DNA from: Pseudomonas sp. GD03919
Lineage (GTDB): Bacteria; Pseudomonadota; Gammaproteobacteria; Pseudomonadales; Pseudomonadaceae
Direction: 5' to 3'
Assembly: GCF_029814935.1 (NCBI RefSeq)
Contig: NZ_CP104582.1
Coordinates: 3,844,001-3,908,000, forward strand
Length of the DNA: 64,000 nt
The stretch's first letter is position 1, and each line of letters starts with the position of its first letter. The notes beneath the pieces were generated by a model. The model was not told where the DNA came from, did not search any database, and saw nothing but the letters and a program-made list of their open reading frames with translations. Of this stretch, positions 38,644 to 48,837 are shown piece by piece. The position numbers and the translations under genes are program-made.

Positions 38644-41430
38644 GTGCGCCGGCTCAGGATTGCCATCGGACTACTCGCCAGTTTGCTGTTGCTCGGCCTT
38701 GCCCTGACAGCCAGTGCGAACTCAGCCCCGACAATCGCGCATGGCTGGTCCTATCTGGTCGACGCCAGCGCCCGCCTGGGCCTCGAAGAAGTACGCGCCC
38801 AGCGCCAGCAGTTCAAGCCGCTGAGCAAACAGTCCTTCACCTTCCCACCCAGTGACCACGCCGTCTGGCTTCGCGCCGAACTGGCGCCACAGCAGCAACC
38901 TGCCTGGCTGTGGATCTTCTCGCCACGGGTGCAGTACCTCGATTACTACCTGCTGAAAGACGGCCAACTGGAGCAGAACCTGCACACCGGCGAAGCCATG
39001 CCGCTGGACTCGCGACCGCTACCGTCGCGTTTCTACCTGATGCCCCTGCCGAATGACGGCCAGGCCCGCGTCGCCTATGTTCGCCTGACCTCCAACCATC
39101 CGCTGATGACCTGGTTCAAGGTCATGGACCAGGCCGAGCTGGTCAGCCTGGAAAAGCCCGCCTACCTTTACGGCATGCTCTTCGGCGCGCTGTTGCTGCT
39201 TACCCTGTACAACCTCATCCGCTTCATCTACAGCCGCAGCGCCAGTGGCCTGTGGCTGGCCGGGGTGAACATCGGCCTGGCCGTGTGCGCGTCGGCCAAC
39301 CTCGGCATCTTCGCCCAGTGGTTACCCAGCCTGGGTTACAACCAGTCCCTGATCGCCGACCTCTCGGCCCTGTTCGCCGCGTTCAGCGCGCTGGCTTTCG
39401 GCCTCGGTTTCATGCACGGCACACCGGTGCAGCACAGCCCACTCAATCGCCTGCTGCAGGGCAATGCCCTGCTGATTCTGGTCTACGCCCTGTGCATCAC
39501 CGTCACCGGTCTGCTCTGGTACAGCTCGCTGGTCTACCTGCTGGTGGCCCTGAGCGCGATCAACCTGCTGCTGGTGAGTGCGCTGCACTGGCGCTCGGGC
39601 TATCAGCCGGCGCGCCTGATCACCGTCGGCATGGTGGTGTTCAACCTCGGCTTCGGCTTCTTCGTACCCGTGCTGCTCGGTTTCGATCAGCTCAATCCAG
39701 GCTGGCTGGTACTCGGTGTGTTCAGTGTCGCGACCCTGGCCGGTCTGATCCTCAGCGTGTCATTGACCGAACGCCAACGGCAGATCCACAACGACACCCT
39801 GCAGGAGAGCACCGCCCTGGCGGCCAGCAGCGCCGAGCTGCGGGCCAAGGCCGAGTTCCTGGCCAAGATCAGCCACGAAATCCGCACCCCGATGAACGGT
39901 GTGCTGGGCATGACCGAACTGCTGCTGGGCACGCCGCTGTCGGCCAAGCAGCGCGACTACGTGCAGACCATCCACAGCTCGGGCAACGAGCTGCTCACCC
40001 TAATCAACGAAATCCTCGACATCTCCAAGCTGGAATCCGGCCAGATCGAACTGGACGATGTGCAGTTCGACCTCGGTGCGCTGATCGAGGACTGTCTCGA
40101 CATCTTCCGCGCCAAGGCCGAGCAGCAGCGCGTGGAGCTGATCAGTTTCATCCAGCCACAGGTGCCGCGCGTCATCAGCGGTGACCCCACGCGCCTGCGC
40201 CAGGCACTGCTGAGCCTGCTGGACAACGCCTTCAAGCAGACTGACGAGGGCGAGATTCTGCTGGTCGCCGCACTGGACAACAGCGATGGCCAGCAGCGCC
40301 TGCGCATTGCCGTGCAGGACAGCGGCACGCCGTTACAGGCCGAGGAGCGAAAGGCGCTGCTCAACGTCGAACTGCAGAGTCGCGACTTCCTTTCCGCCAC
40401 CCGTCTGGGCGGGCGCCTGGGCCTGATCATTGCGCGCCAGCTGGTGCGCCTGATGGGCGGCGAGTTCGGCATTCAGGGCAGTGGCCGTCAGGGCACCACC
40501 CTGTGGCTGACCCTGCCACTGGACGCCACCCGCCTGGAGCAGCCGGAACCCGATCTGGACAGCCCGCTACAGGGCGCACGCCTGCTGGTGGTGGACGACA
40601 ACGACACCTGCCGCAAGGTCCTGATGCAGCAATGCAATGCCTGGGGCATGCAGGTCAGCACCGTAGCGTCCGGCAAGGAAGCGCTGGCGCTGCTGCGCAC
40701 CAAGGCACACATGCGCGAATACTTCGACGCGGTGCTGCTCGACCAGGACATGCCCGGCATGAGCGGCATGCAACTGGCAGCGAAGATCAAGGAAGACCCT
40801 AGCCTCAATCACGACATTCTGATCATCATGCTCACTGGCATCAGCCATGCGCCGAGCAAGGTGATCGCCCGTAACGCCGGGATCAAGCGCATCCTGGCCA
40901 AGCCGGTGGCCGGCTACACGCTCAAGACCACCCTGGCCGACGAACTGGCGCAGCGCCCCAACGATGCGCCGGCGCAGGCCGCACCGACGCCGGTGAGCAT
41001 GCCCCTGAACGTGCCGAGCGACTTCCGCATCCTGGTCGCCGAGGACAACAGCATCTCCACCAAGGTGATTCGCGGCATGCTCGGCAAGCTCAACCTCAAG
41101 CCGGACACCGCCAGCAACGGCGAGGAAGCCCTCAGCGCGATCAAGGCGCAGCCCTATGACCTGGTGCTGATGGATTGCGAAATGCCGGTGCTCGATGGTT
41201 TTTCCGCTACCGAACAACTGCGTGCCTGGGAAAAGAGCCAGAAGCGCCCGCGTACACCGGTGGTGGCGCTGACCGCGCACATCCTCAGCGAACACAAGGA
41301 GCGCGCCCGTGCCGTCGGCATGGACGGACATATGTCCAAGCCGGTGGAGCTGTCACAATTGCGCGAGCTGATCGAGCACTGGATCGCCGAACGCGAGTTG
41401 CGCCGCCAGCGTGATGCGCTACCGCATTGA
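38644..41430 (+). CDS. retS: Hybrid sensor kinase RetS
   Basis: 928 residues from a GTG with AAGGA upstream. Signal/anchor (1-25), periplasmic 7TMR-DISMED2 domain (~30-185), seven-helix 7TMR-DISM membrane region (~190-385), HisKA with the phospho-His in [12 protein letters not shown], HATPase, then two receiver domains: VVDDND...VLLDQDMPG and VAEDNS...[10 protein letters not shown]. In P. aeruginosa RetS binds and blocks GacS, so it favours acute over sessile, biofilm lifestyles. The ATP domain is unusual: G1 reads QDSGTPL and G2 RLGGRLGL. Position directly after purD matches PAO1. Confidence 0.9.
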   Translation: MRRLRIAIGLLASLLLLGLALTASANSAPTIAHGWSYLVDASARLGLEEVRAQRQQFKPLSKQSFTFPPSDHAVWLRAELAPQQQPAWLWIFSPRVQYLDYYLLKDGQLEQNLHTGEAMPLDSRPLPSRFYLMPLPNDGQARVAYVRLTSNHPLMTWFKVMDQAELVSLEKPAYLYGMLFGALLLLTLYNLIRFIYSRSASGLWLAGVNIGLAVCASANLGIFAQWLPSLGYNQSLIADLSALFAAFSALAFGLGFMHGTPVQHSPLNRLLQGNALLILVYALCITVTGLLWYSSLVYLLVALSAINLLLVSALHWRSGYQPARLITVGMVVFNLGFGFFVPVLLGFDQLNPGWLVLGVFSVATLAGLILSVSLTERQRQIHNDTLQESTALAASSAELRAKAEFLAKISHEIRTPMNGVLGMTELLLGTPLSAKQRDYVQTIHSSGNELLTLINEILDISKLESGQIELDDVQFDLGALIEDCLDIFRAKAEQQRVELISFIQPQVPRVISGDPTRLRQALLSLLDNAFKQTDEGEILLVAALDNSDGQQRLRIAVQDSGTPLQAEERKALLNVELQSRDFLSATRLGGRLGLIIARQLVRLMGGEFGIQGSGRQGTTLWLTLPLDATRLEQPEPDLDSPLQGARLLVVDDNDTCRKVLMQQCNAWGMQVSTVASGKEALALLRTKAHMREYFDAVLLDQDMPGMSGMQLAAKIKEDPSLNHDILIIMLTGISHAPSKVIARNAGIKRILAKPVAGYTLKTTLADELAQRPNDAPAQAAPTPVSMPLNVPSDFRILVAEDNSISTKVIRGMLGKLNLKPDTASNGEEALSAIKAQPYDLVLMDCEMPVLDGFSATEQLRAWEKSQKRPRTPVVALTAHILSEHKERARAVGMDGHMSKPVELSQLRELIEHWIAERELRRQRDALPH

Positions 41431-41474
41431 TCCGTCTTCCTTAATCTCTCCTGTCTTTCTGCGAGCCTGCCGCC

Positions 41475-42071
41475 ATGGCGTCTGAGTTGTTCAGCCTGTA
41501 CCTGAAGATGCTGGTGCTCTACAGCCCCTTTTTCGTCCTGTCCTGCTTTATCGGCCTGAGCCGCGGCTACACCCTCCGGGAGCGCAAGCGTCTGGCCTGG
41601 AAGGTGGCGCTGGCGACGCTGATCGCCAGCGTGCTGCTGTACCTGTTCGGCAAACACATCTTCACCCTGTTCGGCATCACCATCGACGCCTTCCGTATCG
41701 GCGCAGGCAGCGTGCTGTTCATCTCCGCCCTGGGCATGGCCCAGGGCAAATCGGCTGTGCAGAGCGATAACGTGCAGCAGGACGTGACCATCGTCCCGCT
41801 GACCATCCCCATCACCGTCGGCCCTGGCACCATCGGCGCCCTGTTACTGATGGGCGCCAGCCAGCCGCACTGGGACGACAAGCTGGTGGCCGTGGCGGCG
41901 ATCTTCCTCGCCAGCCTCACCGTGGGCGTGGTGCTGTACCTGTCCAACCAGTTCGAACGCCTGCTTGGCGACCAGGGTCTGCAGATCGTCAGCCGCCTGA
42001 TGGGGCTGTTCGTTTGCGCCCTGGCGGCGCAGATCATCTTCACCGGGGTGAAGAACTACCTGGTGCCCTGA
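41475..42071 (+). CDS. MarC-family inner-membrane protein
   Basis: 198 residues with about six hydrophobic segments. Family landmarks are NPF-like YSPFFVLSCFIGLSRGY near the N-terminus and the conserved VPLTIPITVGPGTIGALLL. MarC proteins are widespread and of unknown function, no longer thought to be the drug-resistance determinant their name suggests. Between retS and the urea transporter, as in PAO1 (PA4857). Confidence 0.85.
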   Translation: MASELFSLYLKMLVLYSPFFVLSCFIGLSRGYTLRERKRLAWKVALATLIASVLLYLFGKHIFTLFGITIDAFRIGAGSVLFISALGMAQGKSAVQSDNVQQDVTIVPLTIPITVGPGTIGALLLMGASQPHWDDKLVAVAAIFLASLTVGVVLYLSNQFERLLGDQGLQIVSRLMGLFVCALAAQIIFTGVKNYLVP

Positions 42072-42351
42072 AACCCCGATACCTTACGAACGCCTGCACC
42101 AACGCCCAGGGCAGGCTGTTCGCAGCAATCGCGTCTATCACGCCCCGGCCACAACTCTCAATCCGCAAACGAGCGGCGACGCGCCCTGCATCGCCTGCAA
42201 CGCGAAGATTTTCTCCGGGCGCACTTGCGCCGCGCCTGGCAGGGTCGCCTGCGAATATTCGCCCGGCTCGACGCGCTCGAACTCGAAGCGGCGCGCCGTC
42301 CCTACCAGCGCCCCACGGATGAACACCTGCCTGCACCGCAGGCGCTGATTC

Positions 42352-42366
42352 GCACCTTAATGGTGC
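42352..42366. promoter_or_regulatory. Putative NtrC binding site upstream of urtA
   Basis: GCACCTTAATGGTGC fits the NtrC consensus GCACCA-N3-TGGTGC at all but one of the twelve defined positions. Its centre lies about 225 bp upstream of the transcription start predicted from the sigma-54 motif at 42559, a normal distance for an NtrC enhancer. Confidence 0.6.
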
Positions 42367-42558
42367 ACAAGACAGGGCGTCGGCGTTGCCGCCTAAGCCC
42401 TGGCGCAACCGGTCACGGCCAATCACAGGCAATCACGAAAAGCCCCGCGTACCCCCCGAAATCCACGCGCAGGCGCGCATTGCGGGGCGGCTGCACCGCG
42501 TCCAGAGGCAGCGTATCGAGCTGAGCGGCGCCGGCGATCCTGACTCATCGTACGGAAG

Positions 42559-42574
42559 AGGCACAGCAATTGCT
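42559..42574 (+). promoter_or_regulatory. Putative sigma-54 promoter of urtABCDE
   Basis: AGGCACAGCAATTGCT matches TGGCAC-N5-TTGCW except for the first base, with the essential GG (42560-42561) and GC (42572-42573) exactly 10 bp apart. Predicted start near 42585 gives a ~158-nt leader to urtA. With the NtrC-type site upstream this indicates induction by nitrogen limitation. Confidence 0.6.
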
Positions 42575-42742
42575 GAAGGGCCTTATAGAGGTCAGCAACG
42601 CAGGTGCATTTGCTCGACTTGCACAGGCGACACGGCGCTTGCCGGCGCGTAGAGCCGATGCTGGAGCAGCCAGGCCATGACCTTCACGTATGACCAATAA
42701 CAACGCTGTCCACTTACTCAAGATGAGAATGGAGAACGCACC

Positions 42743-44008
42743 ATGCAACGTCGCAGCCTGATCAAGGCCTTTACCCTTTCCGCTTCCATCGCCGCCATGG
42801 GCCTGAGCTGGTCCATCCAGGCCGCCGAGACCATCAAGGTCGGCATCCTGCACTCGCTGTCCGGCACCATGGCCATCTCGGAAACCTCGCTGAAAGACAT
42901 GGCGCTGATGACCATCGACGAGATCAACGCCAAGGGCGGCGTACTCGGCAAGCAACTGGAGCCAGTGGTGGTCGACCCGGCGTCGAACTGGCCGCTGTTC
43001 GCCGAGCGTGGTCGTCAGTTGCTGACCCAGGACAAGGTCGCGGTGACCTTCGGCTGCTGGACCTCGGTATCGCGCAAATCCGTGCTACCGGTCTACGAAG
43101 AACTCAACGGCCTGCTGTTCTACCCGGTGCAGTACGAAGGCGAAGAGATGTCGCCGAACGTGTTCTACACCGGCGCGGCGCCAAACCAGCAGGCCATCCC
43201 GGCAGTGGAATACCTGCTCAGCGAAGACGGCGGCGGCGCCAAGCGCTTCTTCCTGCTCGGCACCGACTACGTCTACCCGCGCACCACCAACAAGATCCTG
43301 CGCGCCTTCCTCAACAGCAAGGGCATCGCCGACAAGGACATCGAAGAGGTCTACACCCCCTTCGGTCATAGCGACTATCAAACCATCGTCGCCAACATCA
43401 AGAAGTTCTCCGCTGGCGGCAAGACGGCTGTGGTCTCCACTGTGAACGGCGACTCCAACGTGCCGTTCTACAAGGAACTGGCCAACCAGGGTCTGGAAGC
43501 CACCGAAGTGCCGGTGGTGGCCTTCTCCGTGGGTGAAGAAGAACTGCGCGGCATCGACACCAAGCCGCTGGTCGGCCACCTGGCGGCCTGGAACTACTTC
43601 CAGTCCGTGGAGAACCCGGTCAACGAGAAATTCGTCGCCGACTGGAAAGCCTACGCCAAGGCCAAGAAGCTGCCCAACGCCGACACCGTGGTGACCAACG
43701 ACCCGATGGAAGCCACCTACGTGGGCATCCACATGTGGGCGCAGGCCGTCGAGAAAGCCGGCACCACCGACGTCGACAAGGTGCGCGAAGCCATGGCCGG
43801 CCAGACCTTCGCCGCGCCGAGCGGCTTCACCCTGAAGATGGACGAGAAGAACCACCACCTGCACAAGCCGGTGATGATCGGCGAAATCCAGGAAGACGGT
43901 CAGTTCTCCGTGGTCTGGGAAACCGAAAGCCCGATCCGCGCCCAGCCGTGGAGCCCGTACATCGAAGGCAACGACAAGAAAGCCGATACCCCGGTGAAGT
44001 CGAACTAA
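42743..44008 (+). CDS. urtA: Urea ABC transporter substrate-binding protein
   Basis: 421 residues. Signal peptide with a twin-arginine-like start (QRRSLIKAFTLSAS) and cleavage near AAETIKVG, then a type I periplasmic binding fold: VGILHSLSGTMAISETSLKD, VFTFGCWTS-type segment (AVTFGCWTSVSRKSVLPVYE) and FYTGAAPNQQAIPA, all distinctive for UrtA rather than amino-acid binding proteins. It captures urea for UrtBC. GGAG precedes the ATG. First gene of the five-gene importer operon; followed by three palindromic elements before urtB. Confidence 0.95.
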   Translation: MQRRSLIKAFTLSASIAAMGLSWSIQAAETIKVGILHSLSGTMAISETSLKDMALMTIDEINAKGGVLGKQLEPVVVDPASNWPLFAERGRQLLTQDKVAVTFGCWTSVSRKSVLPVYEELNGLLFYPVQYEGEEMSPNVFYTGAAPNQQAIPAVEYLLSEDGGGAKRFFLLGTDYVYPRTTNKILRAFLNSKGIADKDIEEVYTPFGHSDYQTIVANIKKFSAGGKTAVVSTVNGDSNVPFYKELANQGLEATEVPVVAFSVGEEELRGIDTKPLVGHLAAWNYFQSVENPVNEKFVADWKAYAKAKKLPNADTVVTNDPMEATYVGIHMWAQAVEKAGTTDVDKVREAMAGQTFAAPSGFTLKMDEKNHHLHKPVMIGEIQEDGQFSVVWETESPIRAQPWSPYIEGNDKKADTPVKSN

Positions 44009-44119
44009 GGATGCCCTGAAAGAACTGTTTATCGTCACTCCCGCGCAGGCGGGAGCCCAGGCGTTTCGTGGCCCCTGGATTCCCGCCTGCGCGGGAATGA
44101 CGGTAATTTCAGAGCATCC
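44009..44119. repeat. Dispersed palindromic element ('cactcccgcgcaggcggga' family), second copy
   Basis: Outer arms ggatgccctgaaa (44009-44021) and tttcagagcatcc (44107-44119) pair at 12 of 13 positions and enclose the same nested hairpin as at 28909-28976: cgtcactcccgcgcaggcgg to cgcctgcgcgggaatgacg (44033-44102). It starts right after the urtA stop. Confidence 0.85.
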
Positions 44120-44130
44120 ATAAGGCAAAA

Positions 44131-44187
44131 GCCCCTCTCCCCCAGCCCCTTCTCCCATTCAGGGCGCAGGGGCAGTGGGAGAGGGCA
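44131..44187. repeat. Palindromic 'cccctctccc' element
   Basis: gcccctctcccccagcccct at 44131 and caggggcagtgggagagggc ending at 44187 form an imperfect inverted repeat. Related to the longer element at 61571-61686. Confidence 0.75.
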
Positions 44188-44191
44188 GCCC

Positions 44192-44240
44192 TAACCCGGA
44201 TGCAATCCGGGAAGCTCGCCCCGGACGTCATCCGGGCTAC
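44192..44240. repeat. REPIN between urtA and urtB
   Basis: Inverted REP pair: taacccggatgcaatccggg (44192-44211) and ccccggacgtcatccgggct (44219-44238), the same family as the RAYT-flanking REPINs but with more diverged arms. It ends 15 bp before the urtB start and overlaps the upstream open frame of urtB. Confidence 0.85.
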
Positions 44241-44255
44241 GCCAAGGACACCCTT

Positions 44256-45824
44256 ATGCCCACTGCCCTTACCCGAATTTTCCTGAGCCTGCTGCTGTTG
44301 CTGCCATTGGCGGCGCAGGCTGGCGAGGCCGACGATTTCGTCGCTGCCAACGCCAGCAAACAGGCCAAACTGCTGCAGGACTGGGCCGCCACGCCCAACA
44401 CCGAACGCATGCCACTGCTGCAAGCCCTGCAGCAGGGCCGCGTCGGCAGCGATGCCGACAAACGTGCCTTCATCGAACAGGACGGCACCTGGCAAGCCGC
44501 TGATGGCGACGCCGAAGCCAATGGCACGCCACGCAAACTGCGCCTGAACAACCGCCTGCGCGGCCTGATCGCCTTCGCCGTGGCCAGCCATCAATTGCTC
44601 GATGACGACGCCGCCGTGCGCCTCGCTGCCGCCAAGCAACTGCAACGCAACACACCGCCAGCGTTGCTGCCCTTGCTGGAAAGCCGCCAAAGCATGGAAG
44701 CCGACGAGAACGTGCGTGACGCCATCACCCTGGCCCTGGCCAACCTGCAACTGGAGGCCAGCGACCCGGCCGTGCGCCTGGCGGCCGTGGAGCGCCTGGG
44801 CAAGACCGGCGACCCGCTGGCCCGCACGCGCCTGCAAAGCCTGCTCGATGGCGAAGAAAGCGATGCCACCGTGCGCGCCGCTGCCGAGCAGAGCCTGGCC
44901 CAGGTGAAGAACAAACTGCTGATCGGCGAACTGCTCGGCCAGGCCTTCAGCGGCCTGTCGCTCGGCTCGATCCTGCTGCTCGCCGCCCTCGGCCTGGCCA
45001 TCACCTTCGGCCTGCTCGGGGTGATCAACATGGCCCATGGCGAAATGCTGATGCTCGGTGCCTACACCACCTACGTGGTGCAACTGAGCTTCCAGCGCCT
45101 GGCTCCCGAATACCTGACGCTCTACCCGCTGGCCGCGTTGCCCATCGCTTTTCTGGTCACCGCCTGCATCGGCATGGCCCTGGAGCGCACGGTGATCCGC
45201 CATCTCTATGGCCGCCCGCTGGAAACCCTGCTGGCCACCTGGGGCATCAGCCTGATCCTGATTCAGCTGGTGCGCGTCACCTTCGGCGCACAGAACGTCG
45301 AAGTGGCCAACCCGGCCTGGCTGTCCGGCGGCATGCAAGTGCTGCCCAACCTGGTGCTGCCCTACAACCGCATCGTCATCATCGGCTTCGCGCTGTTCGT
45401 CGTGGTCCTGACCTGGCTGCTGCTGAACAAGACGCGCCTGGGCCTGAACGTGCGCGCAGTGACGCAGAACCGCAACATGGCCGCCTGCTGCGGCGTGCCC
45501 ACCGGCCGCGTGGACATGCTGGCCTTCGGACTCGGTTCGGGCATCGCCGGCCTTGGCGGTGTGGCCCTGAGCCAGATCGGCAACGTCGGCCCGGACCTCG
45601 GCCAGAGCTACATCATCGACTCCTTCCTGGTGGTGGTGCTCGGCGGCGTCGGCCAACTGGCCGGTAGCGTACTGGCCGCCTTCGGCCTGGGCGTGGTGAA
45701 CAAGTTCCTCGAACCGCAGATCGGTGCCGTGCTCGGCAAGATCCTCATCCTCGCGCTGATCATCCTGTTCATCCAGAAACGCCCGCAAGGCCTCTTCGCG
45801 CTCAAAGGCCGGGTGATCGATTGA
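44256..45824 (+). CDS. urtB: Urea ABC transporter permease UrtB
   Basis: 522 residues. Signal-like N-terminus (1-22), a periplasmic alpha-helical region of HEAT-like character (about 25-225, e.g. DPAVRLAAVERLGKTGDPLA), then a LivH-type permease domain with about eight helices, including NMAHGEMLMLGAYT and the C-terminal LGGVGQLAGSVLAAF. The extended N-terminus is a feature of proteobacterial UrtB. ATG at 44256 has AAGGA upstream; the longer open frame is REPIN DNA. The end (RVID, stop) is duplicated on the far side of the next repeat. Confidence 0.9.
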   Translation: MPTALTRIFLSLLLLLPLAAQAGEADDFVAANASKQAKLLQDWAATPNTERMPLLQALQQGRVGSDADKRAFIEQDGTWQAADGDAEANGTPRKLRLNNRLRGLIAFAVASHQLLDDDAAVRLAAAKQLQRNTPPALLPLLESRQSMEADENVRDAITLALANLQLEASDPAVRLAAVERLGKTGDPLARTRLQSLLDGEESDATVRAAAEQSLAQVKNKLLIGELLGQAFSGLSLGSILLLAALGLAITFGLLGVINMAHGEMLMLGAYTTYVVQLSFQRLAPEYLTLYPLAALPIAFLVTACIGMALERTVIRHLYGRPLETLLATWGISLILIQLVRVTFGAQNVEVANPAWLSGGMQVLPNLVLPYNRIVIIGFALFVVVLTWLLLNKTRLGLNVRAVTQNRNMAACCGVPTGRVDMLAFGLGSGIAGLGGVALSQIGNVGPDLGQSYIIDSFLVVVLGGVGQLAGSVLAAFGLGVVNKFLEPQIGAVLGKILILALIILFIQKRPQGLFALKGRVID

Positions 45825-45840
45825 TGAGTGCGCCATCGAC

Positions 45841-45911
45841 CGTAGGGCGGGTGAAACCCGCCACATCTACCGAACGCCATCACTGCAGCGGCGGGTTGTA
45901 CCCGCCCTACG
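45841..45911. repeat. Palindromic 'cgtagggcgggt' element inserted at urtB/urtC
   Basis: cgtagggcgggtgaaacccg at 45841 and its inverted partner gggttgtacccgccctacg ending at 45911 each form a hairpin and together a 71-bp inverted repeat. Outside it lie near-identical direct repeats gtgatcgattgatgagtgcg (45813-45832) and gtgatcgactgatgaatgcg (45926-45945), 18 of 20 identical, spanning the urtB stop and the urtC start, so the element looks like an insertion that duplicated its target. A half-copy hairpin occurs at 52850-52870. Confidence 0.8.
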
Positions 45912-45936
45912 GGCTTATAGGACGAGTGATCGACTG

Positions 45937-47021
45937 ATGAATGCGATAAATCAAACGCTGCTGGCCCGCGCCAGCGCCAAGCTCGGCCCGCAGGTATCCA
46001 TCGCCATCGGCCTGGTGGTGCTGGCGATCCTGCTGGCCATGCCGTTGCTGCACCTGTTGCCGGCCGACCATGCCCTGCACGTCTCGGCCTATTCGCTGAC
46101 GCTGGTGGGCAAAATCCTCTGCTACGCCATCGTCGCCCTGGCGCTGGATCTGGTCTGGGGCTACGCCGGCATGCTGTCGCTGGGCCACGGCCTGTTCTTC
46201 GCCCTCGGCGGCTACGCCATGGGCATGTATTTGATGCGTCAGAGCGCTGGTGACGGCCTGCCGGCCTTCATGAGCTTCCTCGCCTGGAGCGAACTGCCCT
46301 GGTACTGGTACGGCACCTCCAGCTTCCTCTGGGCAATGTGCCTGGTGGTGCTGGCGCCCGGTCTGCTGGCGCTGGTGTTCGGCTTCTTCGCCTTCCGCTC
46401 GCGGATCAAGGGCGTGTACTTCTCGATCATGACCCAGGCGCTGACCTTCGCCGGCATGCTCTTGTTCTTCCGCAACGAAACCGGCTTCGGCGGCAACAAC
46501 GGCTTTACCGGCTTCACCCGCATCCTCGGTTTCGACATCACTGCGCAGGGCACTCGCGCCGTGCTGTTCTTCGCCACCGTGGTGCTGCTCGTGGGCAGCC
46601 TGTACCTGGGCTTTCGTCTGGCACGCAGCAAGTTCGGCCGGGTGCTCACCGCCCTGCGTGACGCCGAGAACCGCCTGATGTTCTGCGGCTACGATCCGCG
46701 CGGTTACAAGCTGTTCATCTGGGTATTGAGCGCGGTGTTGTGTGGCCTGGCCGGCGCGCTGTACGTGCCGCAGGTGGGCATCATCAACCCCAGCGAGATG
46801 GCGCCGACGCAGTCCATCGAGGCCGCCGTCTGGGTCGCCCTCGGCGGCCGCGGCACGCTGATCGGCCCGCTGCTCGGTGCCGGTCTGGTCAACGGCATGA
46901 AGAGCTGGTTCACCGTGGCCTTCCCCGAATACTGGCTGTTCGCACTGGGCGCGCTGTTCATCGTCGTCACGCTGTTCCTGCCCAGAGGCGTCGTCGGTCT
47001 GCTCAAGAAGGAGAAGGATCA

Positions 47022-47025
<4 letters not shown>
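45937..47025 (+). CDS. urtC: Urea ABC transporter permease UrtC
   Basis: 362 residues, LivM-type inner-membrane permease with about ten hydrophobic segments. Landmarks: LALDLVWGYAGMLSLGHGLF near the N-terminus, the YFSIMTQALTFAG segment and ALRDAENRLMFCGYDPRGYK, the EAA-like loop that contacts the ATPases. Pairs with UrtB. Its start lies in the second copy of a 20-bp duplication created around the preceding palindrome. Stop overlaps urtD start (ATGA). Confidence 0.95.
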
Positions 47026-47864
<839 letters not shown>

Positions 47865-47884
47865 CAACCGTGCGCACCGCATTC

Positions 47885-47986
47885 GATGGTTCCCACGCTC
47901 CGCGTGGGAACCCCTCCAGGAACGCTCTGCGTTCCAGCGACGCGGAGCGTCGTCAGCTACATGTCCACGCAGAGCGTGGGCACGAG
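47885..47986 (+). repeat. 102-bp multi-hairpin repeat, copy B
   Basis: gatggttcccacgctccgcg at 47885 through cacgcagagcgtgggcacga. First hairpin ggttcccacgctccgcgtgggaacc, second ggaacgctctgcgttcc, third cgacgcggagcgtcg, then a closing arm. Same orientation as the ureB/ureC copy, opposite to the purH/purD copy. It ends 10 bp ahead of the urtE start and so sits over the ribosome binding region. Confidence 0.9.
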
Positions 47987-47995
47987 AGGTACGCC

Positions 47996-48694
47996 ATGCT
48001 GCAAGTCCAACAACTCCACCAGTATTACGGCGGCAGCCACATCCTTCGTGGCTTGTCGTTCGACGTGAAGGTCGGCGAAGTCACCTGCCTGCTCGGCCGC
48101 AACGGCGTGGGCAAGACCACTCTGCTCAAATGCCTGATGGGCCTGATCCCGGCCAAGGACGGTAGCGTGCAATGGGAAGGTAAGGCCATCACCGCCTTCA
48201 AACCGCACCAGCGCGTGCACGCCGGCATCGCCTACGTGCCCCAGGGCCGCGAGATCTTCGGCCGCCTCACGGTGGAAGAGAACCTGCTGATGGGCCTGTC
48301 ACGCTTTCCCGGCAGCCAGGCCAAGACCGTGCCGGAATTCATCTACGAGCTGTTCCCGGTGCTGCGCGAAATGAAGCATCGCCGTGGCGGCGATCTGTCC
48401 GGTGGCCAGCAGCAACAGCTGGCCATCGGCCGCGCCCTCGCCAGCCAGCCGCGCCTGCTGATCCTCGACGAACCCACCGAAGGTATCCAGCCCTCGGTGA
48501 TCAAGGAGATCGGCGTAGTGATCAAGAAGCTCGCCGCTCGCGGCGACATGGCCATCCTGCTGGTGGAGCAGTTCTACGACTTCGCCGCCGAACTGGCCGA
48601 CCAGTATCTGGTGATGAGCCGTGGTGAGATCGTCCAGCAGGGCCGTGGTGAGAACATGGAAGCCGAAGGTGTGCGCGGGCTTGTAGCCATCTGA
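47996..48694 (+). CDS. urtE: Urea ABC transporter ATP-binding protein UrtE
   Basis: 232 residues, LivF-type ABC ATPase and partner of UrtD. Walker A is GRNGVGKTTLLK, signature LSGGQQQQLAIGRAL, Walker B LLILDEPTEGIQPS, switch His region replaced by LLVEQFYDF as usual for UrtE. ATG at 47996 follows GAGAGG; the longer open frame begins inside the repeat and is not coding. Confidence 0.95.
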   Translation: MLQVQQLHQYYGGSHILRGLSFDVKVGEVTCLLGRNGVGKTTLLKCLMGLIPAKDGSVQWEGKAITAFKPHQRVHAGIAYVPQGREIFGRLTVEENLLMGLSRFPGSQAKTVPEFIYELFPVLREMKHRRGGDLSGGQQQQLAIGRALASQPRLLILDEPTEGIQPSVIKEIGVVIKKLAARGDMAILLVEQFYDFAAELADQYLVMSRGEIVQQGRGENMEAEGVRGLVAI

Positions 48695-48764
48695 TGCACG
48701 GCCGCTGGCGGGAGGGGCTTTAGCCGCAACGACTCCTGTCATGGCCATTACTGCGGGCCACCAC

Positions 48765-48779
48765 GCACCGAGTTGGTTC
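48765..48779. promoter_or_regulatory. Weak NtrC-like palindrome next to the ureD promoter
   Basis: GCACCGAGTTGGTTC matches GCACCA-N3-TGGTGC at 10 of 12 defined positions. It ends one base before the sigma-54 motif, much closer than a typical enhancer, so it may be fortuitous or an auxiliary site. Confidence 0.3.
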
Positions 48780-48780
48780 G

Positions 48781-48796
48781 AGGCACGCCTCTTGCT
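48781..48796 (+). promoter_or_regulatory. Putative sigma-54 promoter of the ureDABC unit
   Basis: AGGCACGCCTCTTGCT matches TGGCACG-N4-TTGCW at every defined base except the first; GG (48782-48783) and GC (48794-48795) are exactly 10 bp apart. Predicted start near 48807, about 30 nt ahead of the ureD ATG. It parallels the sigma-54 motif of urtA. Confidence 0.65.
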
Positions 48797-48837
48797 TGCC
48801 CACTAGGTCAACTGTCCTGCGAAAGCGCTACCCTGAT

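Larger units (their letters stand above)
42072..42742. other. 670-bp regulatory intergenic region ahead of urtA
   Basis: No intact gene. It holds an NtrC-type palindrome (42352-42366), a sigma-54 promoter motif (42559-42574) and a hairpin gccccgc/gcggggc (about 42442-42488). An Arg/Leu-rich open stretch around 42150-42370 (RRALHRLQREDFLRAHLRR) might be the relic of a gene but lacks a credible start and matches nothing I recognise. Confidence 0.6.

Noticed and set aside
42150..42524. Arg/Leu-rich open stretch upstream of urtA.
   Set aside because: No credible start codon or ribosome binding site, overlaps the NtrC-type site, and resembles no family I know.
44009..44240. Possible CRISPR-like repeats in the urtA/urtB gap.
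   Set aside because: The palindromes belong to different families, are not direct repeats and have no regular spacers; no cas genes are present.
44109..45866. A 585-codon minus-strand open frame opposite urtB.
   Set aside because: Gln/His-rich shadow of the permease gene; no start context or known domain.
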